In this document: positions 49,469 through 57,298 of the stretch, one piece after another
Layout of the letters: each line of letters starts with the position of its first letter
How positions within the stretch are numbered: position 1 is the first letter of the stretch
DNA from: Oceanicola sp. D3
GTDB taxonomy: Bacteria > Pseudomonadota > Alphaproteobacteria > Rhodobacterales > Rhodobacteraceae
NCBI RefSeq assembly: GCF_006351965.1
Contig: NZ_CP040932.1
Location: 3,162,001 to 3,226,000 of the forward strand
DNA: 64,000 nucleotides
Reading direction: 5' to 3'
Position numbers and translations under genes: made by a program
The notes under the pieces: generated by a model
Database searches by the model: none
What the model saw: only the letters and a program-made list of their open reading frames with translations
Told to the model about the DNA's origin: nothing

Positions 49469-50578
49469 TCAACGCTCCCCCGTAACGCGCTTGCGAATGG
49501 CATTGTTGAAGAGAACCGCGATCAGCAGCATGCCGCCCAGGAACACCTGGAACCAATCCTGATCGAAGTTGGTGTAGGTGAGGCCGATAACCACCATCCC
49601 GAAGATGATGGAGCCGAAGAACGCCCCGATCGCAGAGCCGTAGCCCCCGGTCAGAAGGCAGCCCCCGATCACCGCAGCGATGATGGCTTCAAATTCCTTC
49701 TGGAAGCCGCGCCGCGCATCGGTCGAACCCGCGTCGATCACCGTGATGATGGCAACAAGGGCAGCGCAACAGGCGGTGACCATGAACAGGGAAATCTTGA
49801 TCCTGTTGACGGGCACACCGGAGTTGGAAGCGGCCGTGGAGTCGCCACCAGCAGCAAAGATCCAGTTGCCCGCCGGGGTGCGCAAGAGGATGTAGGTCGC
49901 AACCAGAGCCAGCGCGATGAACCAAAGGATCTCTACCGGAATGCCGGTCACCTTGGGTGTGCCGTTCTTGAAGGTCTCGACCATGCCCATTTCAGCCAGC
50001 CAGGCGAACAGACCCGGAAACGCATCACCAGAAAAGAGCGGCGCCAGCCAGTCGTTCTCGGTGGCGTCACGGATGCCGCGAAGCTGGGTAGAGCCGCCAG
50101 AGGCCCATTTCAGGCCAACAAGCGAAAGGCCGCGAAGGATGAAGAGGAAGGCCAGCGTCACGATGAACGACGGCAGCCCGGAGCGGATCACGATCACACC
50201 GTTGATCGCACCAACACCCGCAGAAAAAACAAACGTCAGCGGGATCGCAACAATCAGAGGCAGGCCCCAGACCATGATGCAAACCCCGAAGAACAGGCCG
50301 GCAAAGGCGACCATCGAGCCGATGGAAAGGTCAAACTCTCCGCCGATCATCAGCATCGCGGCGCCGATGGCGAGAATGCCAAGCTGAGCAGCCGGGGTCA
50401 GGAAGTTGATAATGCCCGAGGTGGTGAACATCGCGGAGTCCGCGGTGATCAAGAAGAAGATCGCGACGAGCACAACGCCTGCAATGGCACCCAGCTCGGG
50501 CCTCTTCATCAATCGCGATATCAGGGACTCAGCCTTGATCCGCTCGTCTGTCGTTGGATTTGGTGTGGTATCACTCAT
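49469..50578 (-). CDS. Sugar ABC transporter permease (inositol importer)
   Basis: A 369-aa permease of the branched-chain amino acid/ribose (FrcC, RbsC) type with about 10 hydrophobic segments. The signature region [20 protein letters not shown] and the later [23 protein letters not shown] are characteristic. The ATG at 50578 has GGAGAGGG upstream. A perfect 11-bp stem lies between it and the binding-protein gene. Confidence 0.92.
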   Translation of the reverse strand: MSDTTPNPTTDERIKAESLISRLMKRPELGAIAGVVLVAIFFLITADSAMFTTSGIINFLTPAAQLGILAIGAAMLMIGGEFDLSIGSMVAFAGLFFGVCIMVWGLPLIVAIPLTFVFSAGVGAINGVIVIRSGLPSFIVTLAFLFILRGLSLVGLKWASGGSTQLRGIRDATENDWLAPLFSGDAFPGLFAWLAEMGMVETFKNGTPKVTGIPVEILWFIALALVATYILLRTPAGNWIFAAGGDSTAASNSGVPVNRIKISLFMVTACCAALVAIITVIDAGSTDARRGFQKEFEAIIAAVIGGCLLTGGYGSAIGAFFGSIIFGMVVIGLTYTNFDQDWFQVFLGGMLLIAVLFNNAIRKRVTGER

Positions 50579-50600
50579 TGCGCCCTCTCCCATATGAGTT

Positions 50601-50628
50601 GGAAGCGGCACCGATCTGTGCCGCTTCC
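50601..50628 (-). terminator. Hairpin between inositol binding-protein and permease genes
   Basis: GGAAGCGGCAC (50601-50611) pairs perfectly with GTGCCGCTTCC (50618-50628) around a 6-nt loop, 20 bp after the binding-protein stop on the minus strand. No T-run follows on the transcript. It fits the pattern of binding-protein/permease hairpins seen in four other systems of this window. Confidence 0.6.
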
Positions 50629-50648
50629 GTGGTCTTGCTGGTCGGAGC

Positions 50649-51569
50649 TTAGCGAATGCCCTGCGAGGACAGTTCGATCACCTGAGCAGCCTTGTCGGCG
50701 GTGATCAGGTTCGGGCCGGAGGCAATGTCGCCACCGGGCATCAGGCCGTACTTGGCTTGCAGCGCCATGATGGAGACGCCCATGTAACCCTGCAGGTACT
50801 GCTGCTGGTCGAGCGCAAAGGCCGCGTCGCCATCAACGATGGACTGCAGGAAGCCCGCGGAAAGGTCGAAGGTCGCCACGTTCACGTCACGGCCAGAGGC
50901 CTTGGCAGCAGCCACCGAGGGCTCACCAGCGGTGGAGGCACCCAGCGCCATCACCGTGTCAACGCTCTCGTCGGACGCCAGCGCAGCAGCAACCTTGGAT
51001 TCGATCTCGGCCGGGTCATTGGTGGTCGGCAGAACGGTCACGGTGCCGCCAAAGCCCTCTTCAAAGCCAGCGCAACGCTGGTCGAGAGAAAGGTTACCAA
51101 CTTCCTGGTTCACACAAATCGCGTTGGAGCCGCCCATTTCGGCCAGCGCCTTACCGGCGGCAACACCGGCGTCATACTCGTCCTGACCCACGTGCATCGC
51201 GGTGCCCAGCTCTTTGCCCTGTGCGCCACCAGCGTTGATGGTGATCACCGGAATGCCGGCCTGAATGGCACGCTCAACCGACGGGCCAAGCGCGTCGGGG
51301 TCGGGGAAAGAGATGATCAGCCCATCGGGCTCTTCGTTCACAGCGGCGTCGATCAGCTGCGACATCAGAACCATGTCAAAGGTTTCGGGCGAGTTGTAGG
51401 AGACGTTCGCGCCAGTGTCGGCAGCCGCCTGATCAACGCCCGCCTTGACGACAGACCAGAACGCATCGTTCGCCTGACCGTGGACAACAACCGAGATGTC
51501 CTGAGCCACGGCCGGGGCCGCAACGGCCATGGCACCAGCAGCAAATGCGCCTTTCAAAAAGGTTTTCAT
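50649..51569 (-). CDS. Periplasmic sugar-binding protein (inositol importer)
   Basis: A 306-aa exported protein of the ribose-binding (peripla_BP_4) family. The signal peptide spans residues 1-22 (MKTFLKGAFAAGAMAVAAPAVA). The mature protein opens DISVVVHGQANDAFWSVVKAGVDQAA, has ALGPSVERAIQAGIPVITINAGG in the first lobe, and DLSAGFLQSIVDGDAAFALDQQQYLQGY in the second. A strong GGGAGGAAA precedes the ATG. It is second in the operon after iolG. Confidence 0.92.
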   Translation of the reverse strand: MKTFLKGAFAAGAMAVAAPAVAQDISVVVHGQANDAFWSVVKAGVDQAAADTGANVSYNSPETFDMVLMSQLIDAAVNEEPDGLIISFPDPDALGPSVERAIQAGIPVITINAGGAQGKELGTAMHVGQDEYDAGVAAGKALAEMGGSNAICVNQEVGNLSLDQRCAGFEEGFGGTVTVLPTTNDPAEIESKVAAALASDESVDTVMALGASTAGEPSVAAAKASGRDVNVATFDLSAGFLQSIVDGDAAFALDQQQYLQGYMGVSIMALQAKYGLMPGGDIASGPNLITADKAAQVIELSSQGIR

Positions 51570-51703
51570 GTGAGTTTCCTCCCTTGGTTTCCGTTCTTGC
51601 CGGTCAAACCGGCAGCTTCTTCACGCGAACGGGTCGCGTAATTCGCTTCGCCCGTTCCGGGCGAGTGCTCCGTGTCAGGCTGCCTCCCCGCAGCCTGAAA
51701 TCT

Positions 51704-52696
51704 TCAAACGTCGGCCAGCGCCACGGGCGTGCCCGCCTTGGCAGAGCGCGTTGCAGCCTCCGCCATCGCCAGCGCGGCAACCCCGTCATGCAGGTTGACC
51801 GGCATCGCCGACTTGCCCTGAACAGCCTCAACAAAGGCAGACCACTCGGCCTTGTAGGCCGGCATGTAGCGTTCAAGGAAAAAGTAGGTTGGCTTGGCGC
51901 TGCTCACACCGGCGGTCGTGGATTTGACAACCGTGTTTTCCAGCATGTTCTGCGCCTGAAGCAGCCCTTCCGAGCCAAGCACCTCAACCCGCTGGTCATA
52001 GCCATAAACCGCGCGTCGCGAGTTCTTGATCACCGCAATGCGCCCATCGGCGTAGGTCAGCGTAACGGCGGCGGTATCCACATCACCGGCTTCACCGATT
52101 GCCGGATCAACCACCGATGTGCCCACGGCAGAAACCGAAACCGGCGCCTGCCCCATGATGAAGTTGGCCATGTCGAAATCGTGGATCATCATGTCGCGGA
52201 ACAGGCCGCCAGACACCTTGATGTATTCCACCGGCGGCGGCGCGGGGTCGAAGGATGTGATCGACAGCAGCTCCGCCTTGCCAATCTCGCCCGCATCAAT
52301 CGCGGCCTTCAGGGTGCCGAAGTTCGGGTCAAACCGGCGGTTGAAGCCGATCATGATGCTGGAGGCCTTGTCGCCCACGTTGCGCAGGCATTCATTCGCC
52401 CGCTCAAGGCTGAGGTCCACCGGCTTTTCGCACAAAACCGCCTTGCCAGCCGCGGCAGCAGCTTCGATCAGGTCAGAGTGCGTATCGGTGGATGTCGCAA
52501 CCAGCACCGCATCAATGGAGCTGTCTGCAATAATCTCATCCGAAGAGCGCACCTCGCACCCGTAGCTCTTGGCCAATGCCTGCGCATTCTTCTCGAAAGC
52601 GTCGGAGACGGCGACAAGGTCGCTCTCCGGATGCGAAGAAATGGCTTGTGCGTGAACATTTCCGATGCGCCCTGCACCGAGCAACCCAACCCGCAT
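51704..52696 (-). CDS. iolG: Myo-inositol 2-dehydrogenase
   Basis: A 330-aa Gfo/Idh/MocA dehydrogenase that oxidises myo-inositol to scyllo-inosose, the first step of the pathway. The NAD-binding motif GLLGAGRIGNVHA lies at the N-terminus, EKPVDLS is the family EKP motif with the catalytic-region Lys, and FRDMMIHDFDMANFIMG contains the Asp-His pair. GGGAGG precedes the ATG. It opens the minus-strand operon and diverges from the LacI regulator, with the double operator at 52742-52780 between them. Confidence 0.92.
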   Translation of the reverse strand: MRVGLLGAGRIGNVHAQAISSHPESDLVAVSDAFEKNAQALAKSYGCEVRSSDEIIADSSIDAVLVATSTDTHSDLIEAAAAAGKAVLCEKPVDLSLERANECLRNVGDKASSIMIGFNRRFDPNFGTLKAAIDAGEIGKAELLSITSFDPAPPPVEYIKVSGGLFRDMMIHDFDMANFIMGQAPVSVSAVGTSVVDPAIGEAGDVDTAAVTLTYADGRIAVIKNSRRAVYGYDQRVEVLGSEGLLQAQNMLENTVVKSTTAGVSSAKPTYFFLERYMPAYKAEWSAFVEAVQGKSAMPVNLHDGVAALAMAEAATRSAKAGTPVALADV

Positions 52697-52741
52697 CTTG
52701 AGACCTCCCGATTCCCGTTTGTCTAATCAACATTCACCCTT

Positions 52742-52780
52742 TTGCACCCGCGTGCAAGATTTTTTTGCACGCGGGTGCAG
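52742..52780. promoter_or_regulatory. Tandem LacI operators controlling iol operon and lacI
   Basis: TTGCACCCGCGTGCAA (52742-52757) and TTGCACGCGGGTGCAG (52765-52780) are each palindromic, and together form a perfect 15-bp inverted repeat with a 7-nt spacer. Centres are 23 bp apart, near two helical turns, which suits cooperative binding by two dimers. It lies 46 bp from iolG and 84 bp from lacI. TTGCAC on the minus strand could also serve as the iolG -35. Confidence 0.72.
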
Positions 52781-52863
52781 GTATGGTGTAGCCTCAACCA
52801 ACGCCACGCTTCCGGGTCGCACGCGATTCCAAGCACTTCACCGATGAGAGGCTCAGCAACACG

Positions 52864-53871
52864 ATGAAGGATCAGGACGGTTCAATCACGGCAGACGACG
52901 TTGCCGCCCTTGCCGGCGTCTCCCGCTGGACCGTGAACCGGGCCTTCAAGAAGGATGCCTCGATCTCCGCCAAATCGCGGGAAAAGGTGATGAAAGCCGC
53001 CGAAACGCTCGGCTATGTTCCCGACCTTCTGGCAACCAGCCTCGCCACAGACCGCACCCATCTTGTGGCGCTCCTCGTCGATGATTTCGCCAACCCGCAC
53101 AAGCTGGTGATGATGGAACGGCTGACGCGCATCTTGCGCCAAAGCGGCTATGACACCCTGCTGGTGAACACCAGCGACGAGAAAGACGCCTCCGCCGCCC
53201 TCCTCAACGCCAGCCAGAGGCGTGTCGATGCCGCGGTGCTGATCGGCGTCAGCTTCAATGACCAAAGCCTCGAAACCGCGCTCGGGGCCCGAAGGGTCAA
53301 AAAGCTCATCGTGTTTGCCCGAATGTCGAGAAACGACAATACGATCTCGATCCTCTGCGATGATCGCGCGGCGATGACAGCGCTCACCCAGCACGTCTTT
53401 TCGGCGGGCTATCGCAACCCCCATTTCATCGCCGGTCCGCAAACCCAGTCGGCCCACCTTCAGCGCAAGGACACCTTCCTTTCGCTATGGCAAGACATCA
53501 CCGGCCAGCGCCCCGCCTTTGCCTCGGTCGAGCGGTATGATCCGAGAATGGCCTATGACCTTGTGACCGAACTCTTTCGCAACAAGCCAAGGTCAGAGCT
53601 GCCGGATGTTCTGGTCTGCGAGAACGACGCGCTGGCGATGGGCGCGATCGACGCGATCCGCTACGAGCTGGGCCTGCGCGTGCCAGAAGACATCGCCATC
53701 ACCGGGTTCGATGACGTGCCCCAGGCCTCCAGCCCGCACTATGAACTTACAACCTATCGCCAGCCGCTGACCGAGATGGCCCATGCCTTGGTTGAGGTGC
53801 TCGAAGGCAAGAAACCCGCCAAGAAGATGAACGCCTTTATCGGCCACCTCGTCCCGCGCAAAAGCGCCTAG
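52864..53871 (+). CDS. LacI-family regulator of the iol operon
   Basis: A 335-aa LacI-type repressor. The helix-turn-helix is at residues about 8-30 (ITADDVAALAGVSRWTVNRAFKK), with the hinge (SREKVMKAAETLGYVPDLLA) and the sugar-binding core after it (HLVALLVDDFANPHKLVMM; PEDIAITGFDDV). It diverges from iolG, and the paired TTGCAC-N4-GTGCA operators lie between them. Inositol or an intermediate is the likely inducer, by context. It is unlike the DeoR-type IolR of Bacillus. It converges with the sulfatase gene with only 16 bp between stops. Confidence 0.88.
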   Translation: MKDQDGSITADDVAALAGVSRWTVNRAFKKDASISAKSREKVMKAAETLGYVPDLLATSLATDRTHLVALLVDDFANPHKLVMMERLTRILRQSGYDTLLVNTSDEKDASAALLNASQRRVDAAVLIGVSFNDQSLETALGARRVKKLIVFARMSRNDNTISILCDDRAAMTALTQHVFSAGYRNPHFIAGPQTQSAHLQRKDTFLSLWQDITGQRPAFASVERYDPRMAYDLVTELFRNKPRSELPDVLVCENDALAMGAIDAIRYELGLRVPEDIAITGFDDVPQASSPHYELTTYRQPLTEMAHALVEVLEGKKPAKKMNAFIGHLVPRKSA

Positions 53872-53887
53872 GCACCGCGCGCCAGCG

Positions 53888-55534
53888 TCAGGGCCGCCCC
53901 ATCGGCTTGAGGTCGTCAAAGGCCTTCCCCGTCGCCTGCTCATATTCCGCCTCATCCCAAAACCCGATCAGGATCCCGGAGTCCGCGGCGCGCTTCTGGC
54001 GGGCCAGCACCTCTGGCGTGGCGGTGATCCGCGTGTGGTGCCGCGTGGCCCATGTCAGCAAGGCGGCTTCAAGCCTCGCGCGCACCTCCACATGCTCGGC
54101 GGCCTCAGACGCGCCCAGATCCGTCAGCTCCTGCGGGTCCGTCTCCAGATCAAACAGCACCGGGCGGAAGCCCTCGCAGCGGATGTATTTCCACCGCCCG
54201 TCAAAGATCATCGTGGTGTGGGCCTCTTCCTGCGGCTGCTCCAGCGTGCGGGCCATATCCGACCAGTGATAATCATGCTCGCTGATCGCATAGCGCCGCG
54301 AAAATCCATCGGTGCCGTGCAACAGCGGCGTCAGGTCACGGCCCTCGATCACATGCGGCTTGGCCGGGCAGCCCAGCGCGTTCATGAAGGTGGGGGCGAG
54401 GTCGATCATCTCCACCAGCTCATCGCTGACCGTGCCGCGCGTGGCCTCCGCTCCGGGGCGCGGATCGCAGATGATGAGCGGCACCTTCACCGCCATCTCG
54501 TGGTAGAAGTCCTTATCCCCCATCCAGTGGTCGCCCATGTAATCGCCATGGTCCGAGGTGACGACAACAATGGTGTTCTCGCTGCGCCCGGTCTCATCCA
54601 TCCACGCAAACAGTCGCCCCAAATTGTCATCCAACTGCTTGATAAGCCCCATGTAGGCCGGGATGACATGCTCGCGCACATGGTCGCGCGAGAAGCTCTT
54701 GCACACCCGCGCCTTGTGGTAGGCGGCCACCAGCGGGTGATCCGTCGCCAGCTCCTCCTCGGATCGCACCGGCGGGATGATGTGCTCGGGGCCATACATG
54801 TCGTGGTAGGGCGCGGGCACGATGTAGGGCCAATGCGGCTTGATGTAGCTCAGGTGGCACATCCACGGGCGGCCATCGGCATCGGCCTCCTTCATGAAGG
54901 CCATCGCGCGGTCGGTCATATAGGCGGTTTCGGAGTGTTCTTCGGGCACATTCGCCGCGAGGCGCGAGTTCTTCAGCAGCCAGGCCGAAAGCAGCTCACC
55001 ATCGTCATCGACGCCCGAGTTGGCGAAGTCTTCCCAAGGGTTCTCGCTCTCAAAGCCATGGGCCACGAGGTAGTCATCATAGGCCGACCAGTTCTGCCGT
55101 GGGCTGTCGGGGTGCAGCCCGTCATCACGCTCGAAAGGCTCAAAGCCGCATTCGCCCCGGCGCACGCCGATCTCGCTCTTCGGGTCGATGCCGAGCCACG
55201 CCATGCCCTCGGCGTCTGCGGTCATATGGGTCTTGCCCACCAACACCGCCCGCGCCCCCGCCTTGCGCAGATGGTCGCCCAGCGTGGGCTCGCCAATACG
55301 AAGCGGCATCCCGTTCCAGGTGGAGCCGTGAGAGCGCACATAGCGCCCGGTGTAGGCGCTCATCCGTGAGGGGCCACAAACCGGCGATTGCACATAGGCG
55401 TTGTTGAAACGCACGCCGCGCGCCGCCAGCGCGTCGATATGGGGCGTGTGCAGATGCGGGTGGCCGTAACAGCTCAGATAGTCGAAACGCAGCTGGTCAG
55501 CCATGATCCAGAGCACGTTGGGGCGGTCACTCAT
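53888..55534 (-). CDS. Sulfatase-family hydrolase (formylglycine-type)
   Basis: A 548-aa alkaline-phosphatase-superfamily sulfatase. The formylglycine precursor is Cys53 in SPVCGPSRMSAYTGR, the C-x-P-S-R signature. Metal ligands fit Asp13 of IMADQLRFDY and the later VVVTSDHGDYMGDH (Asp-His). There is no signal peptide, so the enzyme is cytoplasmic and acts on an imported substrate. The family also includes phosphonate monoester hydrolases, so a phosphodiester is possible. It overlaps the upstream MarR gene by 4 bp and is downstream of it on one strand. It needs a formylglycine-generating enzyme that is not seen here. Confidence 0.88.
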   Translation of the reverse strand: MSDRPNVLWIMADQLRFDYLSCYGHPHLHTPHIDALAARGVRFNNAYVQSPVCGPSRMSAYTGRYVRSHGSTWNGMPLRIGEPTLGDHLRKAGARAVLVGKTHMTADAEGMAWLGIDPKSEIGVRRGECGFEPFERDDGLHPDSPRQNWSAYDDYLVAHGFESENPWEDFANSGVDDDGELLSAWLLKNSRLAANVPEEHSETAYMTDRAMAFMKEADADGRPWMCHLSYIKPHWPYIVPAPYHDMYGPEHIIPPVRSEEELATDHPLVAAYHKARVCKSFSRDHVREHVIPAYMGLIKQLDDNLGRLFAWMDETGRSENTIVVVTSDHGDYMGDHWMGDKDFYHEMAVKVPLIICDPRPGAEATRGTVSDELVEMIDLAPTFMNALGCPAKPHVIEGRDLTPLLHGTDGFSRRYAISEHDYHWSDMARTLEQPQEEAHTTMIFDGRWKYIRCEGFRPVLFDLETDPQELTDLGASEAAEHVEVRARLEAALLTWATRHHTRITATPEVLARQKRAADSGILIGFWDEAEYEQATGKAFDDLKPMGRP

Positions 55535-56040
55535 TGCGCCATGTCCTTCTTCAAAATCTCATCTGCGGGCGTGCGCAAAAACGCCTCCACCCTGTCGAGC
55601 AGCGCAATGAACTGGCGCGTCTCCTCTTCCCCCAGCACCTCGCGCAACGCCGCGCGGCGCAGCGCCATGACAGGCGCGGCCTCCTCATAGGCGGCGCGGC
55701 CCTCCGGCGTGATCTCCACGATCGTCTGCCGCTTGTCCTGCGTGGCGCGCGCCATGTTTACCAAGCCCTTGCGCTTCATCTCCGGCAGGGCGCGGCTGAG
55801 AAGCGAGTGATCGGCCCGCTGGATCGCGGCAAGGTCTCGGATCGTCATCGGCCCCGCCTCGCACAGATCCCAAAGCACCCGCCACTCCACGATCGAGATG
55901 CCGCCACCGATCTGAAGAAAACGCTGCCCCTGCTTGCGCGAGGCCGCGTAAACAGCCGGGAGGCGCGAGAAGATGTTCAGCTCTTCATGCGCGCGCCTGT
56001 CCCGAATCCGCTCGGGGTCGATCTTTTCCGGGTCACTCAT
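55531..56040 (-). CDS. MarR-family regulator upstream of sulfatase
   Basis: A 169-aa MarR protein: dimerisation helices (IFSRLPAVYAASRKQGQRFL), recognition helix (MTIRDLAAIQRADHSLLSRALPEMKRKGLV) and wing (TQDKRQTIVEITPEGRAAY). The ATG at 56040 follows GGAGGAG; the longer in-frame extension lacks support. It overlaps the sulfatase start by 4 bp and diverges from the second TAXI transporter across 139 bp, so it probably controls both directions. Its ligand is unknown. Confidence 0.87.
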   Translation of the reverse strand: MSDPEKIDPERIRDRRAHEELNIFSRLPAVYAASRKQGQRFLQIGGGISIVEWRVLWDLCEAGPMTIRDLAAIQRADHSLLSRALPEMKRKGLVNMARATQDKRQTIVEITPEGRAAYEEAAPVMALRRAALREVLGEEETRQFIALLDRVEAFLRTPADEILKKDMAQ

Positions 56041-56179
56041 CTGTCTCCTCCACGGCTCTGATAAAGCCCGAAAAATAAATGCGTGACAAGTCATATATTT
56101 TTTGCCAGTCTCAGAGCAGCCCCCAAAAGGGCACTCGTGCAAGCCGGGAGGTCGGCGCGACATCAAGGGAGGATATCTG

Positions 56180-57232
56180 ATGAAAAAAACGCTTCTGGGC
56201 GCCGCGCTGGCGCTTGCACCGCTTGCCGCATCTGCGCAGGCCACGCTGACCGCCGAAACCACCACCCCGGGTTCCACGCCCCATTACATCGACAGCACGC
56301 TGGCCGCTGTGCTCGACAGCGCGGGCGTTGCGACGCTGCAAATCACCGAAGGCGCCACCCTCACCAATTCGGTGCAGGCCGTGGCCGAGGGCCGGCTCGA
56401 TATGGCCCCCGCCCCGCTGATCCTGCCCTTCCTGCTCTCCAAGGGCATCGGCCCCTATGCCGGTGTCGGCCCCGAAAAGGGCGCAGAGCTCGCCGCGAAC
56501 ATCCGCGTGATCTTCTTTAACGCAGGCTCGGCGCAGATGCTCGGCTACTACAACAACAACCCGATCGAAGACATTCGCAACCTCGAAGGCAAGCGCATCT
56601 GGAACGGCCCGCCCCGCGGCGCGGCGCTCACCTCCGGGCGCGCGATGATCCAGCTGCTCTCCGGCCTCAAGGACGGTGAAGGCTACGAAGGTATCCAGAC
56701 GCCCTGGCCCGATACCGTGTCCACCATCACCGGCGGCGGCGCCGACGCTTGGACCATCCCCGAAGGCCTGCCCTCGGGCCGCGAAATCGCGCTGGCCGCC
56801 GTGGGCGGCATCACCATCCATGATGTTCCCTCCGACCTGCTCGCCAGCGAGCTCGGCCAGCAGATCCTCGCCGCACCGGGCCATGCGCCCTATTCCGTGC
56901 CGGTCGAAGATTTCCGCGCCGCCTATGACGGCAATGACATTACCATCGTCACCGATGATGATACCTTCGACAGCTTCGCCACCGCATTCGGCCAGATCGT
57001 GCCCGCCGGGCTCGACGAGCAACTCGTCTACGACATCACCAAGGCCTACCTCGAAGGTCAGGATCGCTTCATCAAGGGCTCGCCGCGCGGCCCCTACGCG
57101 ATGATGAGCTTCGGCGATATCGACGGCGTCAGCCAAGGTGCCTGTGGCGCGGTGCAGATCAAGATGCACCCCGGCGCCATCCGCGCCTTCGAAGACGCAG
57201 GTCACACCATCGCAGACTGCCTGCGCCCCTGA
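56180..57232 (+). CDS. TAXI-family TRAP solute-binding protein, system 2
   Basis: A 350-aa exported binding protein. The signal peptide is about residues 1-20 (MKKTLLGAALALAPLAASAQA). The mature part opens ATLTAETTTPGSTPHYIDSTLAAVLD, then LQITEGATLTNSVQAVAEGRLDMAPAPL and LEGKRIWNGPPRGAALTSGRAMIQLL, all of TAXI type. It contains few cysteines (two near the C-terminus). GGGAGG precedes the ATG. A 10-11-bp stem separates it from the fused permease. It diverges from the MarR-sulfatase operon, suggesting an imported sulfate ester or related compound. Confidence 0.88.
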   Translation: MKKTLLGAALALAPLAASAQATLTAETTTPGSTPHYIDSTLAAVLDSAGVATLQITEGATLTNSVQAVAEGRLDMAPAPLILPFLLSKGIGPYAGVGPEKGAELAANIRVIFFNAGSAQMLGYYNNNPIEDIRNLEGKRIWNGPPRGAALTSGRAMIQLLSGLKDGEGYEGIQTPWPDTVSTITGGGADAWTIPEGLPSGREIALAAVGGITIHDVPSDLLASELGQQILAAPGHAPYSVPVEDFRAAYDGNDITIVTDDDTFDSFATAFGQIVPAGLDEQLVYDITKAYLEGQDRFIKGSPRGPYAMMSFGDIDGVSQGACGAVQIKMHPGAIRAFEDAGHTIADCLRP

Positions 57233-57249
57233 TCCGCACTCACACTCCC

Positions 57250-57273
57250 GCGTGGCCGGGCTCCCGGCCACGC
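57250..57273 (+). terminator. Hairpin between TAXI binding protein and fused permease (system 2)
   Basis: GCGTGGCCGGG (57250-57260) and CCCGGCCACGC (57263-57273) form a near-continuous GC stem in the 66-bp gap. No T-run follows. It is the fifth binding-protein/permease hairpin in the window. Confidence 0.55.
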
Positions 57274-57298
57274 CCCTGCCCCCAAATGGCCCGGTGAC

